Shown piece by piece: positions 36,852-45,529 of a DNA stretch of 64,000 bases (the first letter of the stretch is position 1; the number at the start of each line of letters is the position of its first letter). Made by a program: the position numbers and the translations under genes. The notes beneath the pieces are model-generated. The model saw only the letters and a program-made list of their open reading frames with translations, was not told where the DNA came from and made no database searches. Source of the stretch: Desulfuromonas soudanensis. GTDB lineage: Bacteria; Desulfobacterota; Desulfuromonadia; Desulfuromonadales; WTL. The stretch spans positions 310,001 to 374,000 of the forward strand of contig NZ_CP010802.1 of NCBI RefSeq assembly GCF_001278055.1. Reading direction: 5' to 3'.

Positions 36852-37751
36852 ATGGGCTGGGAATTTTTTTTGGAGGTGCTGATCGGCGGGTTGCTCGCCG
36901 GGGTCATGTACTCCCTGGTTGCGCTCGGTTTTGTGCTGATCTACAAGGCGTCCGGAGTCTTCAACTTCGCCCAGGGGGCCATGGTCTTTTTCGCCGCCCT
37001 CACCTTTGTCTCTCTCGTCGAGCGCGGGGTGAATTTCTGGCTGGCGCTCCTTGTCACCATGGCCGCTATGGCGATCTTCGGCGTCCTGGTGGAGCGCCTG
37101 GTGCTGCGGCCTCTGGTTGGGCAGCCGCCGATCACCCTCTTCATGGCGACCATCGGCCTGGCCTTCTTCCTCGAAGGGCTGACCCAGGGGCTCTGGGGCG
37201 CCCAGGTGCACAGCCTGGAGCTGGGGATCAAGGACATCCCCTTCATGGTGGGGGGGATCATGATCAGCCAGTTCGACCTCTTTGCCGCCGGCACCGCCGG
37301 GGTGCTGGTCATCGCCCTGGCGATTTTCTTCCAGAAGACGCGCATCGGCCGGGCGCTGCGGGCGGTGGCCGACGATCATCAGGCGGCCCAGTCGGTCGGC
37401 ATCCCCCTCAAGCATATCTGGGCCATCGTCTGGACGGTGGCCGGGCTGGTGGCGCTGGTGGCGGGGATGCTGTGGGGGGCCCGCACCGGGGTGCAGTTCG
37501 CCCTCACCTTTACCGCCCTCAAGGCCCTGCCGGTCCTCATTCTCGGCGGCTTTTCGTCGATTCCCGGGGCGATCGTCGGCGGCCTCCTCATCGGCGCCGG
37601 AGAAAAACTCGCCGAGGTCTATATCGGTTCGAGTCTCGGTCTCAACATCGGCACCGGCATCGAAAACTGGTTTCCCTACATGCTGGCTCTCGTTTTTCTC
37701 CTGGTGCGCCCCGAAGGGCTCTTCGGCGAGAAGCATATCGATCGCGTCTGA
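36852..37751 (+). CDS. branched-chain-type ABC permease (LivH-like)
   Basis: A 299-residue integral membrane protein with about eight hydrophobic segments. The family pattern is visible at the N-terminus (LIGGLLAGVMYSLVALGFVLIYKASGVFNFAQGAMVF) and in the coupling region (IGRALRAVADDHQAAQSVGIPLKHIWAIVWTVAG), which contacts the ATPases. AAGGAG precedes ATG 36852. It is the first of two permeases that form the translocation pore. Confidence 0.94.
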   Translation: MGWEFFLEVLIGGLLAGVMYSLVALGFVLIYKASGVFNFAQGAMVFFAALTFVSLVERGVNFWLALLVTMAAMAIFGVLVERLVLRPLVGQPPITLFMATIGLAFFLEGLTQGLWGAQVHSLELGIKDIPFMVGGIMISQFDLFAAGTAGVLVIALAIFFQKTRIGRALRAVADDHQAAQSVGIPLKHIWAIVWTVAGLVALVAGMLWGARTGVQFALTFTALKALPVLILGGFSSIPGAIVGGLLIGAGEKLAEVYIGSSLGLNIGTGIENWFPYMLALVFLLVRPEGLFGEKHIDRV

Positions 37752-37796
37752 AAAAGAGGGTAGAGACCGGGTGCATTCGTTTTTATCGGAGGAATC

Positions 37797-38861
37797 ATGA
37801 TTTACCGGGAAGCAGGACAGTTCAAGACCACTTATGCGCAGGATAGCCTGATCTTTCCCCTGCGGCAGGACCGCCTGTCGATGGTGGCTCTATTCGCCTT
37901 CGCCTACGTCATCGTGCCGGCCTTTGCCACCGATTACTGGTTCAGCGCCATATTGATCCCCTTTCTCATCCTCTCCCTGGCCGCCCTGGGGCTCAACATC
38001 CTCACCGGCTACACCGGCCAGTTGTCCCTGGGGACCGCCGGTTTCATGGCGGTGGGGGCCTTTGCCGCCTTCAACTTCATGCTCCGGGTCCCAGGGATGC
38101 CGATCCTTCTCGCCTTCGTCCTCGCCGGCCTCTCCGCCGCCGCCGTCGGCATTCTCTTCGGCCTGCCGAGCCTGCGCATCAAGGGGTTTTATCTGGCGGT
38201 GGCCACCCTGGCGGCCCAGTTCTTCATCGAATGGACCCTCACCAAGTTCTCCTGGTTCTCCAACGACAACAGCTCGGGGGTGATCAGCGCCCAGAAGATG
38301 CAGATTCTCGGCTACGATTTCGATACGCCGGTGAGCAAGTATCTCCTCACCCTCACCATCGTCGTCGTCCTTACGGTGCTGGCGATCAATCTGATCCGCA
38401 GCGAAACAGGCCGGGCGTTCATGGCGGTGCGCGACATGGGGGTGGCGGCGGAGGTTGTCGGAATCCCCATGCTCAAGACCAAGCTCCTCTCCTTTGCCAT
38501 CAGCTCCTTTTACTGCGGCATCGCCGGGGCGCTCTGGGCCTTTGCCTACCTCGGTTCCGTCGAGCCGCAGGCCTTCGACCTCAACCGCTCTTTCCAGATG
38601 CTCTTCATGATCATCATCGGCGGCATGGGGAGCATCCTCGGTTCGTTCCTCGGCGCTTTTTTCATGCTCCTGCTGCCGATCCTGCTCAACGTCTTCGGCC
38701 ATGCCCTCTTTCCCGGCATCCGCAGCGACCTGCTGTCGAATCTCGAAGTCTGCCTCTTCGGCGCCCTGATCATCTTCTTCCTCATCGTCGAGCCCCAGGG
38801 GCTGGCCAAGCTCTGGCGCACCGGCAAGGAGAAGCTTCGGTTGTGGCCCTTCCCGTACTGA
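37797..38861 (+). CDS. branched-chain-type ABC permease (LivM-like)
   Basis: A 354-residue integral membrane protein, partner of the LivH-like permease. Hydrophobic segments start around residue 22. Family motifs are AALGLNILTGYTGQLSLGTAGFMAVGAFAAF and the cytoplasmic loop SETGRAFMAVRDMGVAAEVVGIPMLKTKLLSFAISSFYCGIAGAL, followed by IIGGMGSILGSFLGAFF. CGGAGG precedes ATG 37797. The binding-protein gene follows after 105 bases. Confidence 0.94.
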   Translation: MIYREAGQFKTTYAQDSLIFPLRQDRLSMVALFAFAYVIVPAFATDYWFSAILIPFLILSLAALGLNILTGYTGQLSLGTAGFMAVGAFAAFNFMLRVPGMPILLAFVLAGLSAAAVGILFGLPSLRIKGFYLAVATLAAQFFIEWTLTKFSWFSNDNSSGVISAQKMQILGYDFDTPVSKYLLTLTIVVVLTVLAINLIRSETGRAFMAVRDMGVAAEVVGIPMLKTKLLSFAISSFYCGIAGALWAFAYLGSVEPQAFDLNRSFQMLFMIIIGGMGSILGSFLGAFFMLLLPILLNVFGHALFPGIRSDLLSNLEVCLFGALIIFFLIVEPQGLAKLWRTGKEKLRLWPFPY

Positions 38862-38966
38862 TTTCCGCCGGGGGGACCAAAAACCCCCGGTCCGCCCTTG
38901 TCGAGCAAGTGCAGCCTTGCTGCGACTGTTGTCTGTCGGCTGCCCACATTTAGATGGAGGTGTTCC

Positions 38967-40307
38967 ATGAAAGAACGGAGGCTCAAACGAGCCGTGCTGG
39001 GGATCGTGATCGTCCTGTTGATGCTGGCGACGCCGGTCTTGGCCGCCGAGCAGTACATTGCCATGCTGAGCTTTCGCGTCGGGCCCTATGCCGCCGGCGG
39101 CACTGGATTCTACGGCGGCTACATCGATTATCTCGACATGCTCAACAAGCGCGATGGCGGCATCAACGGCGTCAAGCTGACCTGGGAAGAGTGCGAGACC
39201 GAGTACAAAAACGACCGCGGCGTCGAATGCTACGAGCGCCTGAAAAACAACGGCCCGACCGGCGCCAGCGTCATCATTCCCCTCTCCACCGGCATCACCT
39301 ACTCGCTCATCGACCGGGTCAACGTCGACAAATTGCCCCTGGTCACCATGGGCTACGGCCGTTCCGATGCCGCCGACGGCCGGGTCTTCCCCTACGTCTT
39401 TCCCGTGGTGACGAGCTACTGGAGCCAGAATACGGCGAAGATCAAGTACATCGGCTCTCTGGAAGGGGGGATGGACAAGCTCAAAGGGAAAAAGATCGTC
39501 AACCTCTACCACGGCTCGGCCTACGGCAAGGAGACGATGGGGCTCCTCGATCTGCAGGCGGCCAAGTACGGCTTCACGGTCACCCACATCGAGGTTCCCC
39601 ATCCGGGGAACGAGCAGCAGTCCCAGTGGATGCAGATTCGCCAGATGAAGCCGGACTGGGTCATCCTGCGCGGCTGGGGGGTCATGAACTCGGTGGCCCT
39701 CAAGACGGCGCAGAAGGTCGGCTTCCCCGCCAACCGCATGATCGGCGGCTGGTGGAGCGGCGCCGAAGAGGACGTAATTCCCGCCGGCGATGCTGCCAAG
39801 AACTTCGTCACCGCCGCCTTTCACCCCTCGGGGGTCGACTTTCCCGTCATTCAGGACATCCTCAAGCATGTCTACGCCAAGGGGGGGACCGGAAACATGA
39901 CCGATCCGAAGCGGATCGGCCAGCAGTATTTCAATCGGGGCGTCATTCAGGGGATTCTGGTCGCCGAGGCGATCCGTACGGGACAGGAGAAGTATGGCAA
40001 GCGTTCCCTCACCGGCGAGGAGATGCGCTGGGGCTTTGAGAATCTCGACATCGACGACAAGCGCCTCAAGGAACTCGGCGCCCACGATCTGCTCCAGCCC
40101 CTCAAGCTCTCCTGCATGGACCACGAAGGGGGCGGAGCGGTGAAGTTCCAGCGCTGGAACGGTGACAAGTGGGAGATCGTTTCCGACTGGATCCCCTCGG
40201 ACCAGGAGATCGTGCGGCCGGAAGTGGAAAAGTCCGCCGCCAAGTACGCCGCCGAAAAGGGGATTACCCTGCGGAACTGCACCCAGGAAGCCAAGGCCAA
40301 AAAATAG
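38967..40307 (+). CDS. Liv-type ABC transporter substrate-binding protein
   Basis: A 446-residue periplasmic binding protein. It has a clear signal peptide (charged MKERRLKR, hydrophobic core to about residue 24, cleavage near PVLAA-EQ). The mature part is a two-lobe type I fold, with YGGYIDYLDMLNKRDGGINGVKLTWEECETEYKNDRGVECYERL-like start and VNLYHGSAYGKETMGLLDLQAAKYGF in the second lobe. The length exceeds that of amino-acid LivK proteins and matches the larger group found beside acyl-CoA ligases in anaerobes, suggesting a carboxylate ligand (inference). ATG 38967 follows TGGAGG. A strong hairpin lies just after its stop. Confidence 0.93.
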   Translation: MKERRLKRAVLGIVIVLLMLATPVLAAEQYIAMLSFRVGPYAAGGTGFYGGYIDYLDMLNKRDGGINGVKLTWEECETEYKNDRGVECYERLKNNGPTGASVIIPLSTGITYSLIDRVNVDKLPLVTMGYGRSDAADGRVFPYVFPVVTSYWSQNTAKIKYIGSLEGGMDKLKGKKIVNLYHGSAYGKETMGLLDLQAAKYGFTVTHIEVPHPGNEQQSQWMQIRQMKPDWVILRGWGVMNSVALKTAQKVGFPANRMIGGWWSGAEEDVIPAGDAAKNFVTAAFHPSGVDFPVIQDILKHVYAKGGTGNMTDPKRIGQQYFNRGVIQGILVAEAIRTGQEKYGKRSLTGEEMRWGFENLDIDDKRLKELGAHDLLQPLKLSCMDHEGGGAVKFQRWNGDKWEIVSDWIPSDQEIVRPEVEKSAAKYAAEKGITLRNCTQEAKAKK

Positions 40308-40316
40308 TCGTTCCAC

Positions 40317-40348
40317 GAGCGGGCCGGCCCGAAGGGGCCGGCCCGCTC
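40317..40348 (+). promoter_or_regulatory. hairpin between binding-protein and livF-like genes
   Basis: A perfect 14-bp GC stem (40317-40330 with 40335-40348) and a GAAG loop, with no T run after it. It is more likely an mRNA 3'-end stabiliser or partial attenuator than a terminator. Such an element would let the binding protein be made in excess over the ATPase. Confidence 0.65.
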
Positions 40349-40364
40349 TCTATCGAGGTGACGC

Positions 40365-41216
40365 ATGGGGACACAAGCAAATCTGCAGGTTGCCGCCGTG
40401 GCATCCGACGGCGCCCCGCCGCTTTTGCGGGTCAAAAACGCCGAGGTGATCTACGATCATGTTATTCTGGTCCTCAAGGGGGTCAATCTCGAGGTCCCCG
40501 AGGGGAAGATCGTCTCCCTGCTCGGGGCCAACGGCGCCGGGAAGACGACGACCTTGAAATCGATCTCCAACCTGCTTCGGACGGAACGCGGCGAGGTGAC
40601 CAAGGGTTCCATCGAGTACCAGGGGGTCCGGATCGATCGCCTGGAACCGCACGAGATGGTGAAGATGGGGGTGATCCAGGTCATGGAAGGGCGCCACTGT
40701 TTCGGCCACCTGACGGTGGAGGAGAATCTTCTCACCGGCGCCTACACCCGGCGCGCCAGCCGCAGCGAAATCAAGCACGACCTGGAGCGCATCTACGACT
40801 ACCTCCCGCGCCTGCGCGCCCGGCGCACCAGCCAGGCCGGTTATACTTCCGGGGGGGAACAGCAGATGGTCGCCGTGGGGCGCGCCCTGATGGCGCGGCC
40901 GAAAATGGTTCTTCTCGACGAGCCGTCCATGGGGCTGGCTCCCCAGGTCGTCGAGGAAATCTTCCAGATCGTCAAGGACCTCAACCAGAAGGAGGGGGTG
41001 AGTTTTCTCATCGCCGAGCAGAATACCACCGTCGCCCTGCGCTACTCGGATTACGGATATATCCTGGAAAACGGCCGCGTGGTGATGGAAGGGAGCGCGC
41101 AGGAGCTCGCCGCCAGCGACGACGTCAAGGAATTCTATCTCGGCCTTTCCAGCGGCGAGCGCAAGAGTTTCCGCGACGTCAAACAGTATCGCCGGCGCAA
41201 GAGCTGGCTGGTGTAA
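40365..41216 (+). CDS. branched-chain-type ABC transporter ATP-binding protein (LivF-like)
   Basis: A 283-residue ATPase, the second of the transporter. Walker A is GANGAGKTT (about 54-62), the Q-loop region is MVKMGVIQVMEGRHCFGHLTVEENLL, the signature is TSGGEQQMVAVGRALMARP, Walker B is MVLLDEPSMGLAP, and the H-loop is lost to Gln-Asn (AEQNTT), as is usual for LivF. There is an N-terminal extension of about 20 residues and a basic C-terminal tail. It completes the importer (two ATPases, two permeases, one binding protein). Confidence 0.94.
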   Translation: MGTQANLQVAAVASDGAPPLLRVKNAEVIYDHVILVLKGVNLEVPEGKIVSLLGANGAGKTTTLKSISNLLRTERGEVTKGSIEYQGVRIDRLEPHEMVKMGVIQVMEGRHCFGHLTVEENLLTGAYTRRASRSEIKHDLERIYDYLPRLRARRTSQAGYTSGGEQQMVAVGRALMARPKMVLLDEPSMGLAPQVVEEIFQIVKDLNQKEGVSFLIAEQNTTVALRYSDYGYILENGRVVMEGSAQELAASDDVKEFYLGLSSGERKSFRDVKQYRRRKSWLV

Positions 41217-41295
41217 GGGAGCGCCCCGGACCGTTCCCCTCAACGTCCCACCGACAGGGCCGCTTTTTCTCCACCGGCGGCCGGAGGAATCCATC

Positions 41296-42621
41296 ATGCC
41301 GAGCCGGACGCAGGACCGCCCCCCCTTCGACCCGTCGCGCTTTCTGATGGCGCGCTGGTCGATCTTCTCCATCCTCATCGCCGCCTACATGCTCGTCTTC
41401 TTCCACCGCATGGCCCCGGCGGTCGTCAGCGGCGACCTGATGCGCGCCTTCGGCACCACCGGCGTCGCCCTCGGCTCCCTGGCCGCCATGTACTTCTACA
41501 TCTACACCCTCATGCAGATCCCCGCCGGCATCCTCGCCGACACCCTCGGCGCCCGGATCACCGTCGCCGTCGGCAACCTCGTCGCCGGCAGCGGCTCCAT
41601 CCTCTTCGGCCTCGGCGAGACCTTCACCCAGGCCGCCGTCGGCCGCGCCCTCGTCGGCCTCGGCGTCTCCGTCGTCTTCGTCGGCCTCTTCAAGAGCAAC
41701 AGCGTCTGGTTCAGCGACCGCCATTACGGCCGGATCAGCGGCCTCACCCTCCTTCTCGGCAACGTCGGCGCCATCGCCTCCGCCGGGCCGTTGGCGGCCC
41801 TCCTCGGTTTCTACTCCTGGCGCACCGTCTTCGTCGCCCTCGGCGTCCTCACCCTTCTGCTGGCGGCGCTCACCCTCCTGCTGGTGCGCAATTCCCCCGA
41901 GGATCTCGGCTTTCCGTCGCTGCGCGAGATGGAGGGGAGAACAAGCCACGCCCGACTGCAGAATCCCTGGTACCGGGAGCTCCTGGGCGTGGTGCGCGCC
42001 CGCGCCACCTGGCCCCTCTTCTGGGTCGATTTCGGCATGGTCGGCAGCATGCTCGCCTTCGTCGGCCTCTGGGCCATCCCCTGTCTGCGCGACACCCAGG
42101 GGCTCGACCGCGGCGCCGCCTCCCTCTACACCACCCTCGCCCTGGCCGGCTTCGCCACCGGCTCCATGGCCGCCGGCTGGATCTCCGACCGCATCGGCTA
42201 CCGCAAGCCGGTGATCGTCGCCGGCAGCCTCGGCTATCTCCTCGTCTGCCTCGCCCTCGCCCTCCTCCCCTGGGCGGCGGGCGCCAGCGGCTTTCTCCTC
42301 TTCTTCCTCCTCGGCTTCTGCGCCGGAGGCTTCATTGTCACCTTCGCGTCCGCCAAGGAGGCCATTCCCCCCAACCTCTCCGGCATGGCGGTCGGCCTGG
42401 TCAACACCGGACTCTTTCTCGGCGCCGCCATCGTCCAGCCCCTCTTCGGCTGGATCATGGACCGGGGGTGGGACGGGACGCTCATCGACGGTGTACGCAT
42501 CTACGGAGCCGGTGACTACCGCCGCGGCCTCCTGGTGCTCGTCGTCTTTGCGGCGGTGGCCTTTGCCGGCTCCCTGCTGGTGAAGGAGACCCGCTGCCGG
42601 AATTTGACGGTGGAGGATTAG
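41296..42621 (+). CDS. MFS transporter
   Basis: A 441-residue permease with about 12 hydrophobic segments. Major-facilitator signatures are visible: the loop 2-3 motif GILADTLGARIT and the helix-4 region GRALVGLGVSVVFVGLFKSNSVWF, plus the second-half loop GWISDRIGYRKPVIVAG. It has the look of the organic-anion/nitrate-like group, but the substrate cannot be assigned. GGAGG precedes ATG 41296, 79 bases after livF. It may be the last gene of the ligase-Liv operon, giving a second carrier for the same acid or for export. A terminator follows. Confidence 0.9.
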   Translation: MPSRTQDRPPFDPSRFLMARWSIFSILIAAYMLVFFHRMAPAVVSGDLMRAFGTTGVALGSLAAMYFYIYTLMQIPAGILADTLGARITVAVGNLVAGSGSILFGLGETFTQAAVGRALVGLGVSVVFVGLFKSNSVWFSDRHYGRISGLTLLLGNVGAIASAGPLAALLGFYSWRTVFVALGVLTLLLAALTLLLVRNSPEDLGFPSLREMEGRTSHARLQNPWYRELLGVVRARATWPLFWVDFGMVGSMLAFVGLWAIPCLRDTQGLDRGAASLYTTLALAGFATGSMAAGWISDRIGYRKPVIVAGSLGYLLVCLALALLPWAAGASGFLLFFLLGFCAGGFIVTFASAKEAIPPNLSGMAVGLVNTGLFLGAAIVQPLFGWIMDRGWDGTLIDGVRIYGAGDYRRGLLVLVVFAAVAFAGSLLVKETRCRNLTVED

Positions 42622-42659
42622 GCCGGGCTGCCGTTGGAATGAAATGGGATGGAACGTGG

Positions 42660-42687
42660 AATGCCGGCCTTGCGCCGGCATTTTCTT
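42660..42687 (+). terminator. intrinsic terminator after the MFS gene
   Basis: AATGCCGGC (42660-42668) pairs with GCCGGCATT (42674-42682), followed by TTCTTT. It ends the plus-strand block that began at 33980. Confidence 0.85.
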
Positions 42688-42716
42688 TGGAGGGGTTTTT
42701 CCCGTCCCTGAACCAA

Positions 42717-42989
42717 CTATCCCTTGCCCTCAATAACTCCGCAGGCCACACGCGGACCCGCATTTCCGGTCGGCTGAGAGCTCAGGTCGTCGGGTTGGGC
42801 ATGCACGATGACGGTTTTACCCACGATTGCGTCCGGGCCTTCCAGGGATAGGAACTGGTCCACGATCTCAAGGTGCGCCTTCTCTTTTTTGCAGGTCGCA
42901 AGGGGGAGCAGCATGCCGATCAGGAAGGGGAGGCTCCATCTCTGTCTCACCTGAACCCTGGGATTTTTCCTCACATAAGACCGTCTCAT
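42717..42989 (-). pseudogene. sodC: Cu/Zn superoxide dismutase remnant
   Basis: A 90-codon frame whose last 40 residues match the end of a SodC protein: LEGPDAIVGKTVIVHAQPDD followed by SQPTGNAGPRVACGVIE, the C-terminal signature with the disulfide cysteine. The part before it has a lipoprotein-like leader (SLPFLIGMLLPLATC), but the whole copper- and zinc-binding core (about 100 residues with the HxH and metal histidines) is missing. It therefore reads as an internal deletion derivative that cannot be an active enzyme. The first 20 residues look unrelated. A minor chance remains that it is expressed as a short lipoprotein. Confidence 0.72.
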
Positions 42990-43077
42990 CCGACCGGTCC
43001 TGAAGTCTTCCTCCAGATCGTCGAGCGCCAGCTTGTTCCGGAACTCATAAGCAGCTCCGGTGCCCTTTGGTTGTTCG

Positions 43078-43389
43078 TCAGCGTAAAATAAGGTTGTTTT
43101 TAACCTTCTTCACTCCCTCGACACTCCTTGCAATTTCTTCGGCTTTAGGGATGCTTTCCTTCGTGTCGACAAAACCGCTCAACTGGACGACCCCGTCGTA
43201 GGTCTCGACCTGGATCTGGGTGGCCTTGGTCGCAGGGTCGGCAGCGAGTTTTGCGGTGACCTGGGTGGTGATTGTCTTGTCGTCGATGTAAGTCCCCGTG
43301 CTCCTGCTGGTGTCCGTCCCGGCGCAGCCCATTACAGCTAATACCGCCAGAGCCAGAAAAAATCCGGTAAGTCGTTTTATTCCGATCAT
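43078..43389 (-). CDS. BON-domain lipoprotein
   Basis: A 103-residue protein with a lipoprotein signal (hydrophobic residues 8-19, lipobox AVMGC, Cys22). One BON domain (about 37-103: DDKTITTQVTAKLAADP, then VQLSGFVDTKESIPKAEEIARSVEGVKKVKNNL) resembles half of OsmY. BON domains bind phospholipid surfaces and are often induced by envelope or osmotic stress. It has a strong sigma-70 promoter at 43476-43503. It is a single-gene unit; the sodC remnant follows it. Confidence 0.92.
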   Translation of the reverse strand: MIGIKRLTGFFLALAVLAVMGCAGTDTSRSTGTYIDDKTITTQVTAKLAADPATKATQIQVETYDGVVQLSGFVDTKESIPKAEEIARSVEGVKKVKNNLILR

Positions 43390-43745
43390 GGGAAATTCTC
43401 CTTTGGAAAATCGCAGCCCTTCCCCGGAGGGAGGCTCTGCCCTGGGTTAAGAGGTCTTTACTTCCGATATTTTTCCTTATATCACCCCTGCAAGGCCTGT
43501 CAATTTGCGACGCGGCTCCGGAATTCACAGGTCCTCAATGGCGCCCTTGCCCTTGGAATCCCGACAGAGAAACCCTGCCGGCTCTGGCTGCCGATGCCAG
43601 GACGAAAGGAGCTCTTCGGGCTGTCGCCGGAATTCGGCGAGAAAGGAAACTCCCGGCTTTTTTTATCCCCCGCCCCGGCAAAACAAAAGATTGCTGCTAA
43701 GCTGGACGTCTGGGGAATTAACCTCAACTTACAAAGGAGCTAACC
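43390..43745. other. divergent intergenic region BON / cytochrome
   Basis: A 356-base gap. It holds the BON promoter (43476-43503). From about 43600 onward the DNA leads to the cytochrome gene, with AAAGGAG (43733-43739) as its ribosome site; I could not find a convincing promoter for it. No gene was seen in the middle. Confidence 0.5.
43476..43503 (-). promoter_or_regulatory. sigma-70 promoter for the BON gene
   Basis: On the minus strand: TTGACA (43503-43498), a 16-base spacer and TATAAG (43481-43476). The start would be near 43469, about 80 bases before the gene. Confidence 0.75.
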
Positions 43746-44168
43746 ATGCTGAACAGTAGAACAAAATGGGTGATTGCCTTGTTGGTGGTATTCCTGGCCG
43801 CGATGGCCTGCAGCAAGAAAGAAGAAACCAGAACCGAAGAGATGAAGCAGACCTCGCCGGCCGAGCAGAAGGGTACGGCCATGGAACAGGCCAATGAGCA
43901 GATGGCAGCAGGATCGACGGAGGCGAGCGATCAGGGGAAGGCCGTCTATCAGAATAACTGCTCCTCCTGCCACGAAACGGGGGTCTCGGGCGCACCCAAG
44001 ATGGGGGATAAGACAGCCTGGGACAGCCTCATCGCCAAGGGAAAAGAGGAGCTGGTACAAAGCGTCATCAACGGCAAGGGCGCCATGCCCCCTAAGGCGG
44101 GGAATCCTGCTCTCAGCGAAGGAGAGATTCGGGCGGCCGTGGACTACATGGTCGATCAGGTCCGTTAA
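43746..44168 (+). CDS. small c-type cytochrome lipoprotein (c5-like)
   Basis: A 140-residue protein with a lipoprotein signal (lipobox AAMAC, Cys22), a Glu/Gln/Met-rich linker (about 23-60) and one cytochrome c domain. The haem site is CSSCH (about 76-80), and the distal ligand is probably the methionine in GAMPPKAGNP. The pattern GKAVYQNNCSSCHETGVSGAPKMGDKTAW is typical of cytochrome c5 family members. It would be anchored in a membrane facing the periplasm and carry one electron. It is a single gene; redox partners are not obvious in this window, though cytochrome bd lies 10 kb away. Confidence 0.92.
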   Translation: MLNSRTKWVIALLVVFLAAMACSKKEETRTEEMKQTSPAEQKGTAMEQANEQMAAGSTEASDQGKAVYQNNCSSCHETGVSGAPKMGDKTAWDSLIAKGKEELVQSVINGKGAMPPKAGNPALSEGEIRAAVDYMVDQVR

Positions 44169-44334
44169 GCCCATTCGTGGATTTTTTCGTCCCCTTTTGG
44201 GGAACCGTGGCGCACCGGAATCGTGGGCGGCAATAAGTTCTGCCCCTATGCCCACCACCCCATCTTTCCCGACCTAAGGGGACTTTCTGAATTGTCCCCC
44301 CTTGGCCCTGTGAGGCCTGACCCCCCTCATGATG

Positions 44335-44374
44335 CAACAGGCCGCCTCCGGAGTGAACCGAAGGCGGCCTGTTG
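44335..44374. terminator. hairpin between convergent genes
   Basis: CAACAGGCCGCCT (44335-44347) pairs with AGGCGGCCTGTTG (44362-44374), a 13-bp stem with a 14-base loop, between the cytochrome gene and the PilT-like gene. There is no clear T run on either side, so efficiency is uncertain. Confidence 0.55.
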
Positions 44375-44410
44375 GCGCTTTAGAGAAGCTTTGCTGTCGG
44401 GAAGGTCAGC

Positions 44411-45481
44411 CTACTGGGTGAACATCAGCTTCCGTTCCAGATCCATCGACCGCGACACCTGCTTGGCGGCTTCGATGGTGATCACTCCCCGCTCGCAGAG
44501 TTGAATCAGGTGCTGATCCATGCTCTGCATCGAGTATTCGTTGCGACCGTTTTCGATGTGTTTTTCGATCTCGTCGAGGCGCCCTTCGCGGATGCACCCC
44601 TGGATGGTGGTGGTGGTGCGCATGAGCTCGACGACCGGCACCAGGTTTTCGCCGCTCTTGTCCATGACCAGGCGCAGCGACACGGTGGCGACCAGGATGT
44701 CGGCGAGGCGCTGGCGGAGGATGTCCTGGGTGTCGGGGGGGAAGTGGCCGACCAGGCGGTTGATGGTGGAGACGGCGCTTTGCGTGTGCAGGGTGGAGAA
44801 GACCAGGTGGCCGGTCTCCGAGGCCTTGATGCAGGCGTCGATGGTTTCGAGGTCGCGCATCTCGCCGACCATGACCACATCCGGGTCCATGCGCAGGGCG
44901 GCCTTCAAGGCCTGGCTGAAACCGGCGGTGTCGACGCCGACCTCCCGCTGGATGATGCAGCTCTTGTCGGAGGTGAAGAGGAATTCGATCGGGTCTTCGA
45001 TGGTGATGATGTTGTATCTCTGGGTCTGGTTGATGTGCTGCAGCATCGCCGCCAGGGTCGTCGATTTGCCGTTGCCGGTCGGGCCGGTGACCAGAACCAG
45101 GCCGTTGGGCGCCTTGACGATCTCCTGCAGGACGGCCGGCAGCTTGAGGTCGGCAAAGGTGCCGATGACCGGCGGGATGACGCGCATGACGATGCCGAGG
45201 CAGCCGCGCTGGCGGAAGATGCTGACGCGGAAACGGCCGCCGGTGTCGAGGGCGTAGGAGGCGTCGGTCTCCCTGAGGTCGTCCGTCAGGGCGCGGCCGT
45301 TCTGGGCGAGAATGGCGCCGGCGATGAATTCGGTATCCTCGGCGGAGAGCTTCGGCAGCTTGGAGCGGATGAGCTGGCCGCGACCGCGGAAGAAGGGGGG
45401 ATTGTCGACCTCGAAGTGGACGTCGGAGACACGCTTGTCGAAGGCGATCCCAAGGATCTGGTTGAGTAATTTGTTGTCCAT
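44411..45481 (-). CDS. PilT/PilU-like retraction ATPase
   Basis: A 356-residue hexameric secretion-type ATPase. It has an N-terminal PAS-like domain (about 1-95) and an ATPase domain with Walker A GPTGNGKST (about 132-140), Asp box EDPIEF, Walker B MVGEMRDLET and His box TLHTQSAVSTINRL. The C-terminal region (IQGCIREGRLDEIEKHIENGRNEYSMQSMDQHL) resembles PilU more than canonical PilT. It would power type IV pilus retraction or related movement at the inner membrane. The DUF4388 gene lies upstream on the same strand (48 bases), so they may share a transcript. A canonical pilT is at 58975. Confidence 0.9.
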   Translation of the reverse strand: MDNKLLNQILGIAFDKRVSDVHFEVDNPPFFRGRGQLIRSKLPKLSAEDTEFIAGAILAQNGRALTDDLRETDASYALDTGGRFRVSIFRQRGCLGIVMRVIPPVIGTFADLKLPAVLQEIVKAPNGLVLVTGPTGNGKSTTLAAMLQHINQTQRYNIITIEDPIEFLFTSDKSCIIQREVGVDTAGFSQALKAALRMDPDVVMVGEMRDLETIDACIKASETGHLVFSTLHTQSAVSTINRLVGHFPPDTQDILRQRLADILVATVSLRLVMDKSGENLVPVVELMRTTTTIQGCIREGRLDEIEKHIENGRNEYSMQSMDQHLIQLCERGVITIEAAKQVSRSMDLERKLMFTQ

Positions 45482-45529
45482 CGGATGACCTCGGCAGTTT
45501 CGGGCGCCCGCTGGCGTCCCTGGCTGCGG

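Noticed and set aside
43680-43710. Sigma-54 promoter for the cytochrome gene (GGCAAAAC ... TTGC)
   Set aside because: Spacing is four bases too long and the -24 part is poor.
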